A program made the translations under genes and the position numbers. The notes under the pieces are model-generated. The model was not told the origin of the DNA and did no database searches. It saw only the letters and a program-made list of their open reading frames with translations. From NCBI GenBank assembly GCA_943735955.1, contig OX030955.1:4925093-4989092 (forward strand): 64,000 nucleotides of DNA, read 5' to 3'. This stretch comes from Piscicola geometra. Its lineage: Eukaryota; Annelida; Clitellata; Hirudinida; Piscicolidae. Position 1 is the stretch's first letter, and each line of letters opens with the position of its first letter. Below are positions 13,101 to 48,909 of this stretch, in pieces.

Positions 13101-16100
13101 AGAACACGATCTTAAAATTGAAAAAATATATAATTTAAGTATAACATATATATTTTTTTTTTATGAAATAAACTTAATGTATTTTAGATTTAAGATTTTT
13201 TAAACGTGTTTAGGTATGCCGCAAACTTTCAAATGAGTTTTTACATACTTCTTTGACATAAAAAGTTATAAAGATTTTTTTATATAAAAACTAAAAAGTA
13301 ATGATAAAAGATTGAATTGCAATGAAAAACATTGAAATTAAATTAAATATTATTAATGTTTTGCTTCGATTAACGAAGGGATATTTTTCGGAAAATATCG
13401 AGATTAATTTGAACCCTGCCCCTCCCATTATTAATACACTTTTGACCCGTCTATGAAATTATTATTTATATTTTGATATTTTTCATGAAAATACTTTTCA
13501 TTTCTTTATTCCTGATATAATATTTTTATTATCTTTAGTTTAATCTTTCTATTTTTCAAGTTATATGGTACAAACTTAAAATTCCTGTTTCTCTTATATC
13601 ACGAACTTTTAATATTTGTAAGTTTTTTAAGATATTTGAAACTCGCATTACAAAAGCCTACTTCTGCCATCATCAACTTTGGCAATCAACAATCTAAAGT
13701 TCTATTAAAAGTTTTCAAACACCCTAAAAAATAGAAGAAACAAAGTTTTCAACTTGACATTTTAAAAGCATTTTTCCACATTAAAATGTCGTAAATTGAG
13801 CAAAAGTTTAATTATGTTTTGAATTTATAAGTGTCACAAAAGAAGATTAACTGAGATTTTTTGATGGGTCGGTGGGAATTCAAAGTGTGATTGATTGCTT
13901 GATTCCTTGACGTATTAGCAAATAAATTACTTATTGAAAGGCGAAATGAGTGATTTAGTTGTTTGCCAAATGATTTAGGTATCTGAGACGTTACTGGTGT
14001 ATTAGATGTACTCCTAGATACGTTTTTTATTAAGCATGAATCTATATTTAAAAAATCTACCAAAGGTTTTTTTTACAAAATTTATATGGAATCTTCCTAT
14101 TAATAATAATTTAATTTATCAGTTAAAGTTGACATTTGGTAAACACAATAGCGATACAAATTATACCATCAACTCAGAATAACTATTGATTATTCCAACT
14201 TGAAGGTTCATCAACGCCAGACGTCGAATTGTGCAGCCGATGATTGACCAAACGAACCGAACAGGTGCTTCATGTTGTACTTGTTGCTGCTGCTGCTGCC
14301 GCTTTATTTATGTCTATTACATGCTTCCGTTCGTGTGATCTTTCGAATTGGCACTCCATCATTGCAATATCGGTTCAAAATACCCAATGAGCTTTTCAAA
14401 AATATGAATCGCTAAATCAGGACATGTGATTCAATTAGGGGAAATTTAAAAGAGCATAAATTATTTAAAGCAAAAAAGTTATTAGAAAAAAGCTGGAAAC
14501 TTAAGGAATAATTATGAAAAAAAAAATAAAAGTTAAAACTTTGAAAAATTAAACGAAAGAAAAAAAAGTTTTAAAAAAAGTAAAATTTATTTTTGGAAAA
14601 ACATTTTAGAAAAAGAAAGATGGAAAAGGGGTGGTTGAGCAGTGGTGGAGGTCATTTAATAAATAGCCTTGTCATGGTGTAAAGCCAATTACAGCCTGTC
14701 ACCCAGGCCTGATCTACTGCACCCGACTGCTGCCTCTTTAAGCTTTTTGACTTTTAGATTTTTTAGGAATTTTCTTTTTTAGTTTTACATTATTTTTTTT
14801 ACCAAAGTCTTTGTTTTACATTGTATTTTCCTAGTTTTCGTTTTCCAACAGTTTTAGTTATTCAGCAGTTGTTTTCCTTTTCATTTTCAGTTACATAATC
14901 ATTTTCTCATATACTCTTCTTTTTTAAAAACACCTTTTTAAATACTAAAATTCACATTCAAACATACAAAAAGAAGCATAAAAACAACAAAAAACACGGT
15001 CGTTACTGCCTGAATCAAGGCGTCATTAATCAGACGAAGCAGCGTCATAATTATTGTGCAACTTCCGGGCGATGATCCGTCACAGGCCTTCCGACCAGCA
15101 TTTAAGAGTTTAACCGACGCGCTTAACTTTTGAACATTATGTATCTTTTATGTCTTGGGTTTTTCTTTTTTGGTGAGCCTTACTAGATTAAAAAAATTCA
15201 AGTCATTGCTATTGTTTTAGTTTGTTTTGTTGAATGTTAATTTGAAAGTTTTTATATTATTATGTGCTGATGAAACTTTAAAAACTACCTTTAAATGGGG
15301 TTTTAAAAAGTAAAATTAGAAATTTTAATATGGAATATCTTATTAATTTGAAATAAATATAAATTTTTTCTAGTCATAAAACAAAAGCATTAAACATTTT
15401 ATAAATCTTACAAAGCATCCTGCATTTGTAGCCGCCATATGTTTTATTCAAAAGATTTATTACAGGCAGTTTTATGCGGCAATTTCTGCATTTTGAAACT
15501 TTCTGTCATCTTGCTTTTGACAAACTAATTCCGTGAACAATATTTTTTAAAGTTTTTGAGAAAATATAATCATAAAATATTTTGTTTAAATGTATTTTAT
15601 AATGTTTTTATTTACAAAAGACTGAGAATTTTTTTATCATTTTTAAATGGTTACCCAGGGTCACAGTTTTTTTAAGGTTTCTTTAAAAGCAAACAAAAAC
15701 TTCTGCTTAAACAGTCTTGCTGATTTTTTTGCGAGCTGTTGCTGATTAACAAGCGCGATTTTTACCCAGCAAGGCCTCAAATAAAGTAGCAGTGCTTGGT
15801 TGTTACGTGTGTTTTATTTGCGGCAGCGATAAACATTCCAAGCGGAATGTCGTTCCTCTTGCTTCGTTAGTGCTTCGTCGCTGAAGAGTTATGACTGCCC
15901 GTCAGAAGGATGTGTTTTGTACGCACCACCCGCCTTTCTTTTCCCTTCAATTCTTTCAGTCACCCGTTTTTTTCCTCATTCATCAATTCATCAACGTCCA
16001 TCTTGACTTAATTTTTTTTTGGAAATATTTTCACCTACCCTACATCTTTTCAAGCTTTGATTTTCATATCTTACTTGCAACCATTATTTCATAAGTTATT

Positions 16101-19100
16101 TTTTAAAATTAATAATTTAAAATATAATCCAAATATTATTTTTTAATTTACATTTATTTAAAATTTTTCACTTCAATTTTTTGATTTTCAGCTCATTTTT
16201 CGTTTCCACTTATTTCAGCGCATACATAATTGAACACTCGTTTTTACACACATCCTCACCACCCGCTTTGCTATCAATCAAAAAACTCGATAAACAAATG
16301 AATTAAAACTGTATAATTTAAAACTTGTATTAAATAAATTTAATAGATTTTACCAAGTATTTCAAAAAATTTAATTTATGAAATATACAAAATTCAAACA
16401 AAAAGTAAGTGAGCTAACTAAAACTAAAAACGAAAAATATCATAGGAAAAAAAGTTACATTAGCATAGAACAAAAACTCCACTCTAGCTTTTCAACATGG
16501 CTCACATGTATTGACATTTAACCTTTGAAAGACTAATGGTCCTTCGAAACTTTTTCACTTCCTTGCTTCCATCTTTTGTTCAATTTTCTTTTCAGTTTTT
16601 TTCTTGTCATTTGTCTGTTTTCCAACATTCAGCTTCTCATACCAAATACTTTTTTTATTTTTTAGTTTACCAATGCGAATGGTTTTCGCAAAGACACACT
16701 ACAAAATACCTTATAAAATACAGTCTCTAACAATCCATTCATGTTCACTTCATTATACATTATTTCCACTATTTTCACGAATGGATTATATTTATCGTCC
16801 ACTACGTTCGACTGCCTTCGATAAAGATTCCTAAGTGGACTTTAATATTTAATTCAACATTATTTTCTGTCTTTTTTATTCAGCTTTTACGTTTTTCTCA
16901 AAGTATGTATTGGTTTTACTTAATCAAGATGAATTATAGTACTTGGATATTAATAATATTTTTATTATTATATTTATTTAATAAATAGAAAGTTTTAGTA
17001 ATGTTTTGTTCAAATTCAAAAGTAAAAATATAAAGTCATTTCCAACTTTACCAGGAAAAACTTTCTGCCCACATATAAATGAAGCCATAATTATCATCAT
17101 AATTATTCCAACCAAATTTGCCCATTACCATAAATTATCGCTGTCATAGGCATTACTAAGGACGTGTGTATGTATGCATGTGTGTGTGTTAAACACTGTG
17201 AGTTTTGGTATGTGTGTATGTGTGTTTATGTATTCGTGTGTATGTGTTTGTATGTGTAAATAGACACGATTAATTTGTCAAGCGTGGTTTGGCTTCAAAG
17301 TGCTGATCTCAGAAAAGAATTTCTTTTTGGAAAATTTGAGAAAAATGATAAAAAAGAAAAAACCAAAGAATGAAAAAAAAAATTGGGCTAAAAAATATTA
17401 ATGACGTGACAAATAAACGAACGAAAAACAAGGAATGGCTGAAGGATGAATATATAGGAAAAATGTAGAAAATACAGAAAACTAATGGGTGACAGATGAA
17501 CGGAAAGATATACGAATGCAAGGAGGAATAAAAAATGAAAAGCCGTGTGGGTGGCCGGGTGAATTATAAATGAGTATGAATCCGGAAGATTCAACGACTG
17601 ATCAAACAGAAACTTACAGTGCAAGGAAGAGATTTAGAGTATGCAGCTTAGGAGAGCCTGAGACGAATAGAAGAGAGTGAAAAACTATCACTCATACAAC
17701 TAAAACTTCTATATAGATATATTTTAAAACAGGACCATTAAGAAGAAAGAGACTGAAACAAACTGACTGATGATGACTTCAATAGTGAAGCAAACTCATC
17801 ATTGCCTACTCTGCATATAAAACTTGATCTTAAAAAACGTTAAGAAACTATAAAAAGACAAAGCTCCATTTAGTATTCTAATTCATGAAACTTTCAATAG
17901 AGAAGTTAAGACGGTGTCCGAGAAACAAATAAATAAATTCAGCGAAGCAAACGAAGGGCTGAATGGAATGACTATAAAACATTCATAAGGTTCTAAGCAG
18001 AGATGATCCAGGCCTTCGGAAGCCTTTGATATGTATCCACTCATACATTCTCGCGGTCGTTCAAGCGTATACTTGAATATTCAAACAGAGGCGTTCGAAT
18101 TTTTCCACAATATACTTCGTCTTTTTTAAACTATATGAATAGTAAAATGTTATTTCATTCGAAGTTAATAACGTTGAGAAAAGTATACTCAAATGAGCAC
18201 AGTAGTTTACAAAAGCTATTTAGGATTAACAGAAAAATAAGTTATTTATGTTTTGTAGACCTTCAAGTTGTTCTTATATGGAACCACAAAAAATTTTAAT
18301 CAAAAATCTATCTAAACATTTACAAACTAACAAAAATAAAATTAAAACAAACACAAGAAAACATTAAAAACATTAAAAAACAGAAAAACATAAATCGGAC
18401 TGATGCTCATCTTTATATAGGGAATTTCAAAAACGACAGTTTTAATCTCAGCTCGTTTACTGCTCCAAAGCATTGCATGGCTTCATAGTGTCCCATATTT
18501 CAAAGATACTACATCCTAGATTTTTGTAAGAATTTTTCCATTTTTAATTATTTTAATCATCTATATATATTCTTAAATAATACTTTTTTTTTAATTTTTG
18601 GCATATTTTTTGTGTATTTTAAATACTCGTTCCGAAGAAGCTCAATCATCAAACTGCCGTAAAGCTGTATGAAAGTCAAGCGGGGGAAGATCTGAACAAC
18701 CATCAAACGCATCCGCTACCGAAAACACACACGATTTAACAAAAACAATGCATAGCACACATATATCACACAAACGCACAACTCGCATCAAAGGAAGCGA
18801 CAAACTCTGCAATGGAATGCCTCTAAAAGCTCCACCCTTATGCGGGGTGCACGCCTCACTGACCCGAGGCTCTTTCTTTCTCTTTCGAATGACTTATCTT
18901 CAATAGACATCGATACTTTTATCTGTGATTAAGTATGTACAAAGTTGATGTTAGTTGCGGTGTGTCTGTCTTTGTTCGCGTGTGTGTGACTTTATGTGTG
19001 TGTGTGAGTTGGAATGCGTTGATGAGAAAAAAAAGTAGTAAAAATATAAGCAAAAATTATGTGAATATTTATGAAAAATGAGCTCCTATTTTATCTTCAT

Positions 19101-19568
19101 TTTCTATTTCATAAAATTAAAATTTATTTCAATAAAACATTCATTTACGTATCAAAAATGAACATATTTCCAGGAGGCCCTGGAGAGTTTGGTCCTGAAG
19201 CCTTTATGGAAGGAATGCCACGACCTATTCCTGGTGTGTTCATTTGAAGCATTGTTGCATAATTTTACATGGAAATAATGTATTTGACTTTGAAAAAGAA
19301 TCTAGATTTTTTTTTTAATTTTGAAGGAAACTATTAAACTAACCATAACTCACATAAAATGTTTGATTTTCAAACGATTTTACAATCCTTGAAAGGAATG
19401 CCTGGCATGGGCGCTCCGAGCAGTGCAGCCTCGAACGAGATGTTTCCATCGGGCTCGCCCTACTACCCTGCCATGTCCCTCAGACCAGGTCTCTTCTTCC
19501 CGCCCCACTCCTACCACCCCTCTATGCTCATGGGCAGTATGGGTCCATCCTCCATTTCTCCCTTCTAA
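7195..19568 (+). CDS. MEIS: Meis/homothorax-class TALE homeobox protein (C-terminal half, 5' exons outside window)
   Basis: Exons 7195-7360, 9450-9592, 12457-12533, 14206-14264, 19174-19233 and 19396-19568 (stop TAA) have GT-AG borders and matching phases (1, 0, 2, 1, 1). They give 225 residues. The first exon encodes a Ser/Asp region and an Asn-rich stretch. The next four carry the three-residue-loop homeodomain: [19 protein letters not shown], then [12 protein letters not shown], then VNNWFINARRR with Ile at position 50. The flanking [12 protein letters not shown] is diagnostic of Meis/Hth rather than PBC, Prep or TGIF. The intron inside the Trp codon of the recognition helix matches Meis genes as I recall them. 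The tail is Gly/Pro/Met-rich and ends in SSISPF. Meis proteins act in the nucleus as DNA-binding partners of Pbx/Exd and Hox proteins at TGACAG-type sites. The N-terminal Pbx-interaction (Hth) domain is not in the window. Confidence 0.95.
7361..9449. other. Meis intron
   Basis: AT-rich intron with donor GTGAGG and acceptor CCGACAG. I see no other gene or clear element in it. Confidence 0.7.
9741..9756. promoter_or_regulatory. Perfect 16-bp palindrome resembling an E2F site
   Basis: GTTTTGGCGCCAAAAC is its own reverse complement and contains the E2F consensus TTTSGCGC on both strands. It lies in the first homeobox intron of Meis, amid imperfect GTTTTGG repeats, so it may instead be a by-product of a decayed repeat. 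Protein binding is inference. Confidence 0.3.
10780..11050. promoter_or_regulatory. Candidate conserved regulatory island
   Basis: About 270 bp of balanced-composition sequence inside an AT-rich Meis intron, with a GGATTAATTT homeodomain-type core, TGTCA/TGACA Meis-like half sites and GC-rich clusters near CCCCGGGCC. No frame on either strand looks like a protein. Regulatory function is inference. Confidence 0.25.
12235..12375. promoter_or_regulatory. Candidate conserved regulatory island
   Basis: A complex segment 80-220 bp upstream of the second homeobox exon. It contains ATAATTGCATTAATG, a GCGTCATTTATG motif and CTGTCA, the reverse of the Meis core TGACAG. Function is inferred only from motif content. 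Confidence 0.25.
12534..14205. other. Meis intron splitting the Trp codon of the recognition helix
   Basis: Very AT-rich, with no gene seen. A weak frame on the minus strand at 13812-14063 has no recognisable domain. Confidence 0.7.
14640..14745. promoter_or_regulatory. Candidate enhancer island with a Meis-type site
   Basis: A balanced-composition segment with TCATTTAATAAATAG, GCCAATTACAG and CTGTCA at 14696-14701, whose reverse complement TGACAG is the Meis/Hth core. A Meis site inside the Meis gene would allow autoregulation, but this is inference. Confidence 0.28.
15000..15125. promoter_or_regulatory. Candidate conserved regulatory island
   Basis: A complex segment with GCGTCATTAATCAGACG, ATAATTATTG and CCGTCACAGG, surrounded by homopolymer-rich AT sequence. 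No reading frame. Function is inferred. Confidence 0.25.
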
Positions 19569-19646
19569 ACGGAAAGTTTGCGTGGTTGAAGCTACGATGG
19601 CGTTTTGAAGTAATATTAATATGAAATATAAATGTGGGTTTGTGTA

Positions 19647-19652
19647 AATAAA
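19647..19652 (+). terminator. Polyadenylation signal of the Meis gene
   Basis: AATAAA lies 79 bp downstream of the Meis stop codon, in a T/G-rich context. Confidence 0.65.
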
Positions 19653-21538
19653 ATGACGTTTAAGGGCGTATTAACGAGTTGTGGTTAGAAACCTCGCTAA
19701 TCAGAGGTTCATTTTTGAAGCGTGTTTTATTTCGGCTTGTGTAAAACAATTCCATTTGAATTTTTTTTACAATTTAGTTATTCGATTTTGCCATTGTGTT
19801 TTCAGATGAAAAGCTTTGTTAGTTTCACATTGGTTTAAAAAATCATTTGGTTATTTTACTCGAATATCGTTTGAACATTTGTTTTTAACGTATATAAAAT
19901 CAACATTAAAGATTTTATTACATAATAACGGATATTAATTGTTGTGTGGAAATCGATTTTAAATCGGTACAAATCACTAGTATGTTACTTAATTGTTCAT
20001 CGATTGCTCTGACAGCTATTGATCGTTTTGATTGCTTGAGGGGTTTGCCAGCAGCGAAATTTAAATGAAAGTATTGGTCTTTATTTTTGTTACTAGCCAA
20101 CAACAAACTTTAAAATTGTTAAACAATTCAAGAAAAATGAGCATTAAATTATTTATAATTAATTCAACCAATAAGATTAAAAACGTTAGCAGAAACACTA
20201 ATAAGTGGGAAGCGAGGCTTGTGTGCAAGCGATAATTCTTGTCTCAAGAATTAACGCTTCAATTCATCTTACTCTCCTTTCCATCTTAGCCGTCTATCAA
20301 AATGCACCTTCATGATTAAACAATCTAAATTATTGAGCTATAAACGCCAAATTAAACCATTCTTATCGTCGTCATTTTATTATTTTTCATGATCAACATT
20401 GCTGGTAAGATCATAACTCACTCATATTCTTTGTATCGTGTCCTCATCGATCATCCATTCATTTCATTAATGTGTCGTAAAATTATTTTAAAATTCTGCT
20501 TTTTTTATCAACTATTTTTAATTTTTCCCAGCTACATCGCCAGCTTCTAAACCGCCATCTTCATGCCCTTCATCATCCAGATTGTTATTTTTTTCATTCA
20601 TCTTGAATATATCCTCAAAAGCTCAAATAGTTAATTCATTTTTAATTAGAAATAACGCTAAACCACCATTTTAAAACCAACTTTTTAAATTACATGTATT
20701 TGATTATATTTAATTAAATGCTAGTCTAAATGGCTATTCCTTCAAACTGTTTTTTGTACCATAGGCCTCAAAAGGCAAGCATGACTCTTCTTATTGTATA
20801 GTGTTGCCGTGCTTTTATCATTGGTCTCCCACCCACTACCTTAACGCAAACAGTTCAAGTGTCATGTTATATTATTACTGGTATTTAACGGTTTTCTTAT
20901 TACAAATTTAATAGTTATTTCATTGTATTTTAGTTATATTTTTTCCGATATTTTATTAATGAAATTTATTACATGTTTTTCAAAAAATAATTTCAATAAA
21001 CTTTCAAGTGATTTTTTCCCCGACTCAAAATATTGTGGATATTTTTGTTGTTTTTTCAAGAAAAACTATGGTAAATAAGGGCAAAACTTTGTGTACTGGT
21101 CGCTTTTTCAGTGAAGATAAAACTTTGTTAGAGTTTTATTCTCACATCTTTGCAAATAAAATATTGAACAAATATATTTAAAAAATAATAATTTTTCTAA
21201 TTCAAATTTTTAAAACAAACTTAGAAATCTAATTAAAGCTACAAAAGTATATAAGTTGTGAACTCTCACTGCATTGCAGACGTACCTCGTCTAACCAGCT
21301 TAACCATTGTACTAGATATGCTTTTTCAATGGTAAATCTACCCGAAGACTTGTGAAGCTATTGTGAAAAAGTTTTTTTGTAACACACCTTCTCTACGCAA
21401 TTCATCGACATTTGTTCATTTAATTTCCGTGCCTGTTTCAGCGACTGTTTTCCCATTGCGCCATTGACACTAACCCGCGTGTGAACTCATTTCAAGTCAC
21501 TCGCTTCCAACTAGGAGTCATATAGCACCCGAAAGTTC

Positions 21539-21771
21539 ACAATAGATATGCCCGGATTTTTTTTATCTAGGCATAGTACACTAATATATTTTTTATATGA
21601 ATACATTTTAAATTACAATTTTTAAATCATTCAAGTTATATTATTTAGCTTTAACCATTACACATAATCTAAAACTAACCCTTAAGCTAAACGTTAACCT
21701 GTCCATATTTCAAACTATATTAAAAGGCGTTAATATCTGATAATATATCCACATACGGGCATATCTATTGT
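21539..21771. mobile_element. 233-bp MITE with 19-bp inverted ends
   Basis: The left end ACAATAGATATGCCCGGAT and the reverse complement of the right end, ACAATAGATATGCCCGTAT, differ at one base. The interior is AT-rich with no frame. No clear target-site duplication is visible, so the superfamily is unknown. Confidence 0.6.
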
Positions 21772-23736
21772 ATCCCGCAAGTCTCCTTGCTTCCTCATGA
21801 CTTTGATACAATGACTTATATTTCTGTATATTCAACTTTCGCAGAATTATTGATTGACTTACCATCGTCATTTACTCTTGCGCAATTATTGTGGTTGTAA
21901 TATCATTATCATCATCGCCATCAACCTCAACATCATCATCATCACCCTCACTTCATCATGAGTACCTCGACAGTTCGTTTTTACTGCATAATAATAAACA
22001 TTAATCGGAGTCTTGTTGAAACTTCATTGTCTTTTTAGCTGTCAGTCTGTCAAGAAGAGAATCTATTATTTGGGAGCATTCTGATTTATGTTTGAGTGAG
22101 TTAAGTCGTTCAAATTACTGCCTTTAACTAAAAGTTATACGATTTGTTGTTATTATTCAAGTGACAAATAGTAAAATGGAGTTTACGCTTGAATTGGTTA
22201 AGTCGATAAAATAAAGATTAGTCTTGAAGTGTGGTTTAGCACCCAAAATGAACACTCGGCACTTCTAATAATAAGTTATATCAAATTTCCCGTTTAAGTG
22301 ACGTGGAACGTAAACTTTGAAGAAGATAAATGCCATCGAACACGCCTTGAAAATCAATCTTAAAAGAACCTTCCTTAAAATAACTCTGAAAATTGTTCGC
22401 TAGAATTTTTTGAAAACATAAAAAATATTAATTGGGTTTTAAAGCAGATTAATATTTCAAGAGGTGACTGGAGTTAGAGCCCTGAGCAGGAGTCATAAAT
22501 AATCATTACTTGCTTAATGAAGTTCTTCGCTGTTTTAGTCTTCGCCTAAGTCATCCTTCATGCTAACTAAATAGAAACAATTTATTTGAAATATTTATCG
22601 AAAAAAAATTTCTTTCACTTTTTGAAATGTTTTTTGGTGTTGCATTTTTGTGAGTTTTTTTAAAGAGCTACTTTTTGTTTATCAAATTGGTAAATATTTT
22701 TACAAGTGTTTTTTACTATAACCAAATAATGAAAATTATTGAAAAAAGTTATTTAACTTGTCTTATTAAGGCTCAAAATATGTTGAAACTTGGCGAACAT
22801 TTAAATTTACATTTGAAAATTTTATGACAAAAGATAAATGACAAGTAGGAAGCATCTCGTCAAGAGTAGTTATGAAATATGGACTATTTTTTGGCGGACA
22901 CTTGAAATAATTTGATTTCATGTTGGCGTGCTCACGTACGTTAGAAAATGTCATTGTCTGACAGTCTTCAATCTTTCAATTTTCAAAAAGCAAGTTTTTA
23001 AATTATGATTATACTGTTCAAGAGACCATTTTTATAAGATGATATTTAAAAAAATACATTTTTTTGATTTTATATTATTTTGATAAACAAATCCATTTCG
23101 AAACAACGGTGTTTGAATATTCTTTGGATTCAAAAACTCAAAGTTCTATTTATTTATTGAAATTTAAAGTACATTCAACAAAAATAAGAAATAAATAGTT
23201 TTAACAAAAGTCAAATACGAATTATTGTACAAAATAAAATTAATATATGTCAACTAATAAAATATATTTTCAAATCCAATTATAAATTAAATGATTACAA
23301 AGTTTAAAAAATGTGTAACAATTTTTACCGATTTTTTTTATTGAATAGTTATAGTTTTCACATGTAAAATTATCAAGATAAACGGGAGAAAGGATAGAGG
23401 CTGAGAGAGATACAAAGAGTCAGACAACTTTTATACAAATATTTGATAGAAACTAATGACATAATGAACTAGAATTTGTTTTGAATATATATATTTTTCA
23501 AGTTTTAACTTTTTCTTAATTATTTTCAAAAGCTCAAGATTCTACTCTGATAAGTAGTATTTAAATAAAAAGACCAATATGTAAAAAATGACAGTTTTAA
23601 AAATAAAACAAGCTCAAAATTTCATGAAACTGTATAGCTGCTCAGTACACCACAAGAATCTGAATTTGCCAATTTATGAATGAAACGCGGAAAGTTGTAT
23701 TGACAGAAAAATGAGAAATAATTAATTAAAAATTAA

Positions 23737-23742
23737 TTTATT
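23737..23742 (-). terminator. Possible polyadenylation signal of the Ig/Fn3 gene
   Basis: AATAAA on the minus strand about 170 bp after the stop codon at 23915. The region is AT-rich, so a chance match is possible. Confidence 0.4.
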
Positions 23743-23914
23743 ATTAATGAAGAAAAGGTATCAGCATCAAAAAAAAAATTATACATTGGATTTACATTCA
23801 AAATCATACATCTTTTGAAAATATTTTTTTAGAATGCTCTAATGACAAAAATATTTAAAACTTCTTCGTTTCTTAATCGTATTTTCAGATCACTATAGTG
23901 ACAATCTAGAATGT

Positions 23915-46521
<22,607 letters not shown>

Positions 46522-47572
46522 GCTCTGCAAGGGAATAATAGTAATAGTACGATGCTTTGATTAATAGAGAAACTTCGATGTGACTGGATTTTTAATGAAT
46601 AACTAAATGGGCTTCAGGTGATATTTAGTTTATAACGGAATTTATATATTCTAAAAGTTAACTAAGTAAAAGCTTTTAGACATAAAATGTCGAGTGCTTT
46701 TATGGTATCACAGTGCACCTAAATATAATCTATATCGAAGCAGACACATAGAAAGCTTTTAATGACTTTGATCACTGATAATTTAATTTACCTTAAAAGT
46801 CAGAACACGTAAAACAAACAGTTTTTTGATAATCTCTAAAAACGCAACTATTTCTTAAAAAGATATTACTCTTAGCAACTTAAATGTTTTTGAAGTCTTT
46901 CGCTCAAGCATGCAATTAAGGAACGTAGAGCTTTAGGAAGGATTACGAAATAATATCCTCAATGGAATTAAAAGCAACGTTTCGTTTAGGATTTTCATCC
47001 CTTTAAGAACCTGCAGTATATGTATTTATTTATATACGCGTGTGTATGCCGAACGAGCCTTCAACGCACAAAGCGAACTCGCTGTTCGATGTTGCATGAA
47101 TAGGAAGTTTTTGAATTTTGGCATTTTGTGATTTTAATCTTTACGATATTTTTTTTCATATTTGTTAAAATATTAGTAAAAACTTATGAATTTTTCTTTT
47201 AATAATTTTATTCAATAATTTTGTGCCATAGTTATTAATTTAAAATTCTTACATTTGAATAATGTACTCACAAAACCCATTTCAATACCTCGAAAAACAA
47301 ATTCACTTTCCAAAGAGGTTTAGAACCCAATAGACGCCTGGTTTATTAGACGTGGACTTTTAAAATATATATTAGCCACCACTCTTCACACTTCAACGCT
47401 CATACACACATCAACTATAATCTTCTTTTACGGGACGGTTAAGAAAATTTGCTAAATGAACCTTTAATGAAATTTAAACAAACTTTGAAAGTCTTAAAAG
47501 ATCAAGATTTAAAAAATTTAAAAGATTAAAAAAAGATCCATGAAAAAATTAATGAAAAAATAATATTAAAAA

Positions 47573-48335
47573 CAGTAAAAAAAAGGGTCGTTTCTCGGAT
47601 ATCCCGATGTTAATATTTGGAAGAATTTTTTGGTTAATAAAAAAGTGTTAAAAAAATAATTGATCTTTTTTCTTTCAATAAAAATTACTTTTCAAATTTT
47701 TTTTTATAAATTCATTAAATAACTTATTATATATGAAAAAATTATTTAATACATTTTTAGTTTCAAAAAAATTAAATATACTTAAAGGATTTTGTATTAT
47801 CAGTATTGGTATTTTGCTTTAATAATTTGATTTGATTTTTTAAAAAGATATTTTCAAATGTCGATCCCGGAAAGAATTTCGGAAAAATTGTAGGAGCTTG
47901 GGAAAAAAACTAAAATTCTTTTTTTTATAGATATTTTTTTTAAAATTAATAATTTATAATATAAAATAAATAAGTAAAAATCATTTAAAGTTAAAAAAAT
48001 TAAATAGATTACTTATTCAATTCAAGAATTTTTTATTTTTACTTTGGTGATCGCTTGCTACGATAAGTTTTTATAAATGTTTCCAGTACGTTCATTAGAG
48101 AGAAATAAAAAAATAATTTCCCATTCATTATAATTCGTCTTAATTTAGTCTAGAAAACACGTGTCTATGAGGAAAAAAACATGCATCTTAATGACAGTCA
48201 GCGTTTCCAATTAAACTTGAACATCATTTTTTTTAAACTTTCTTCCAGATTTTCAAAATAATGTAAGTTTTTAATAAAGTTAAATTTTGTCGTATCCGAA
48301 AAAAACGACCTCGGGGATATTCGAGATGTGACTGT
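47573..48335. mobile_element. Non-autonomous TIR element (CAGT family), about 760 bp
   Basis: The right end, read inward on the minus strand, is CAGTCACATCTCGAATATCC, flanked by TA at 48336-48337. The left end has CAGT then TTTCTCGGATATCCCGATG, about ten bases deeper because of an A-run. The core motif CTCGRATATCCC is shared with the elements at 5876 and 57427. The interior is AT-rich with no transposase. Confidence 0.55.
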
Positions 48336-48909
48336 AGGTAGAAAGAAGGATACAAATAATGAATGAAAGGATTAGAAATACCTTGGGTCGATCAATGATT
48401 TTTGTCGTTCAATTGCTTGTTATTTACTGCCTAATGATCAAGATCTGCCATGAAAAGGTAATCAATGAAACAGTAATAGAGATTCAGACAAATCTCGCTG
48501 CCTATTCACGAAAAAACTGGTCAATATTAATATTTTTAACAAGTTTGTATTTTTTTCTAATTAGTCGATTTGATATAATAAGTGTCTATAAAGGCATGAA
48601 ACGAAGAGGATTCATTCATGGATCGAAAGTAGCTTTTTTTTTATTGCTATGTCGTTGCTTTTATTACGATTCTCCGTTGCGTGTGTGGCTTGGCATAATT
48701 GTACCAAACAGATTCCCAAGAGCTTTTTTGCAAATTAAATGCAAATAGCAGACGTAATAAATAGACAAAATGATTAAAAAGTATATTAGTTTTTTTTTTA
48801 CTTTTCCATGTTGTACAGAGGGAAAGAAACGTCTAAAAGAAAGTATAATGTGAAACCGGGAAAAGTAATGCTACGGATGATGCTGAACCAACTTTAAAAT
48901 GTGACTTAG

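Larger units (their letters stand above)
14265..19173. other. Large Meis intron
   Basis: A 4.9-kb AT-rich intron. Complex islands occur at 14640-14745, 15000-15125 and about 15720-15880. TG-rich tracts lie near 17161-17262 and 18955-19010. No coding potential beyond short low-complexity frames. Confidence 0.65.
19569..23914. other. Intergenic region between convergent genes
   Basis: Contains the Meis 3' UTR, a 233-bp MITE (21539-21771), a possible antisense tRNA-like promoter remnant (21255-21314) and the 3' UTR of the Ig/Fn3 gene. No further gene seen. Confidence 0.7.

Noticed and set aside
48359..48748. 129-codon frame with ATG and hydrophobic segments
   Set aside because: A frame of this length is expected by chance about once in a window of this size and base composition. 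No recognisable domain and no splice or family support.
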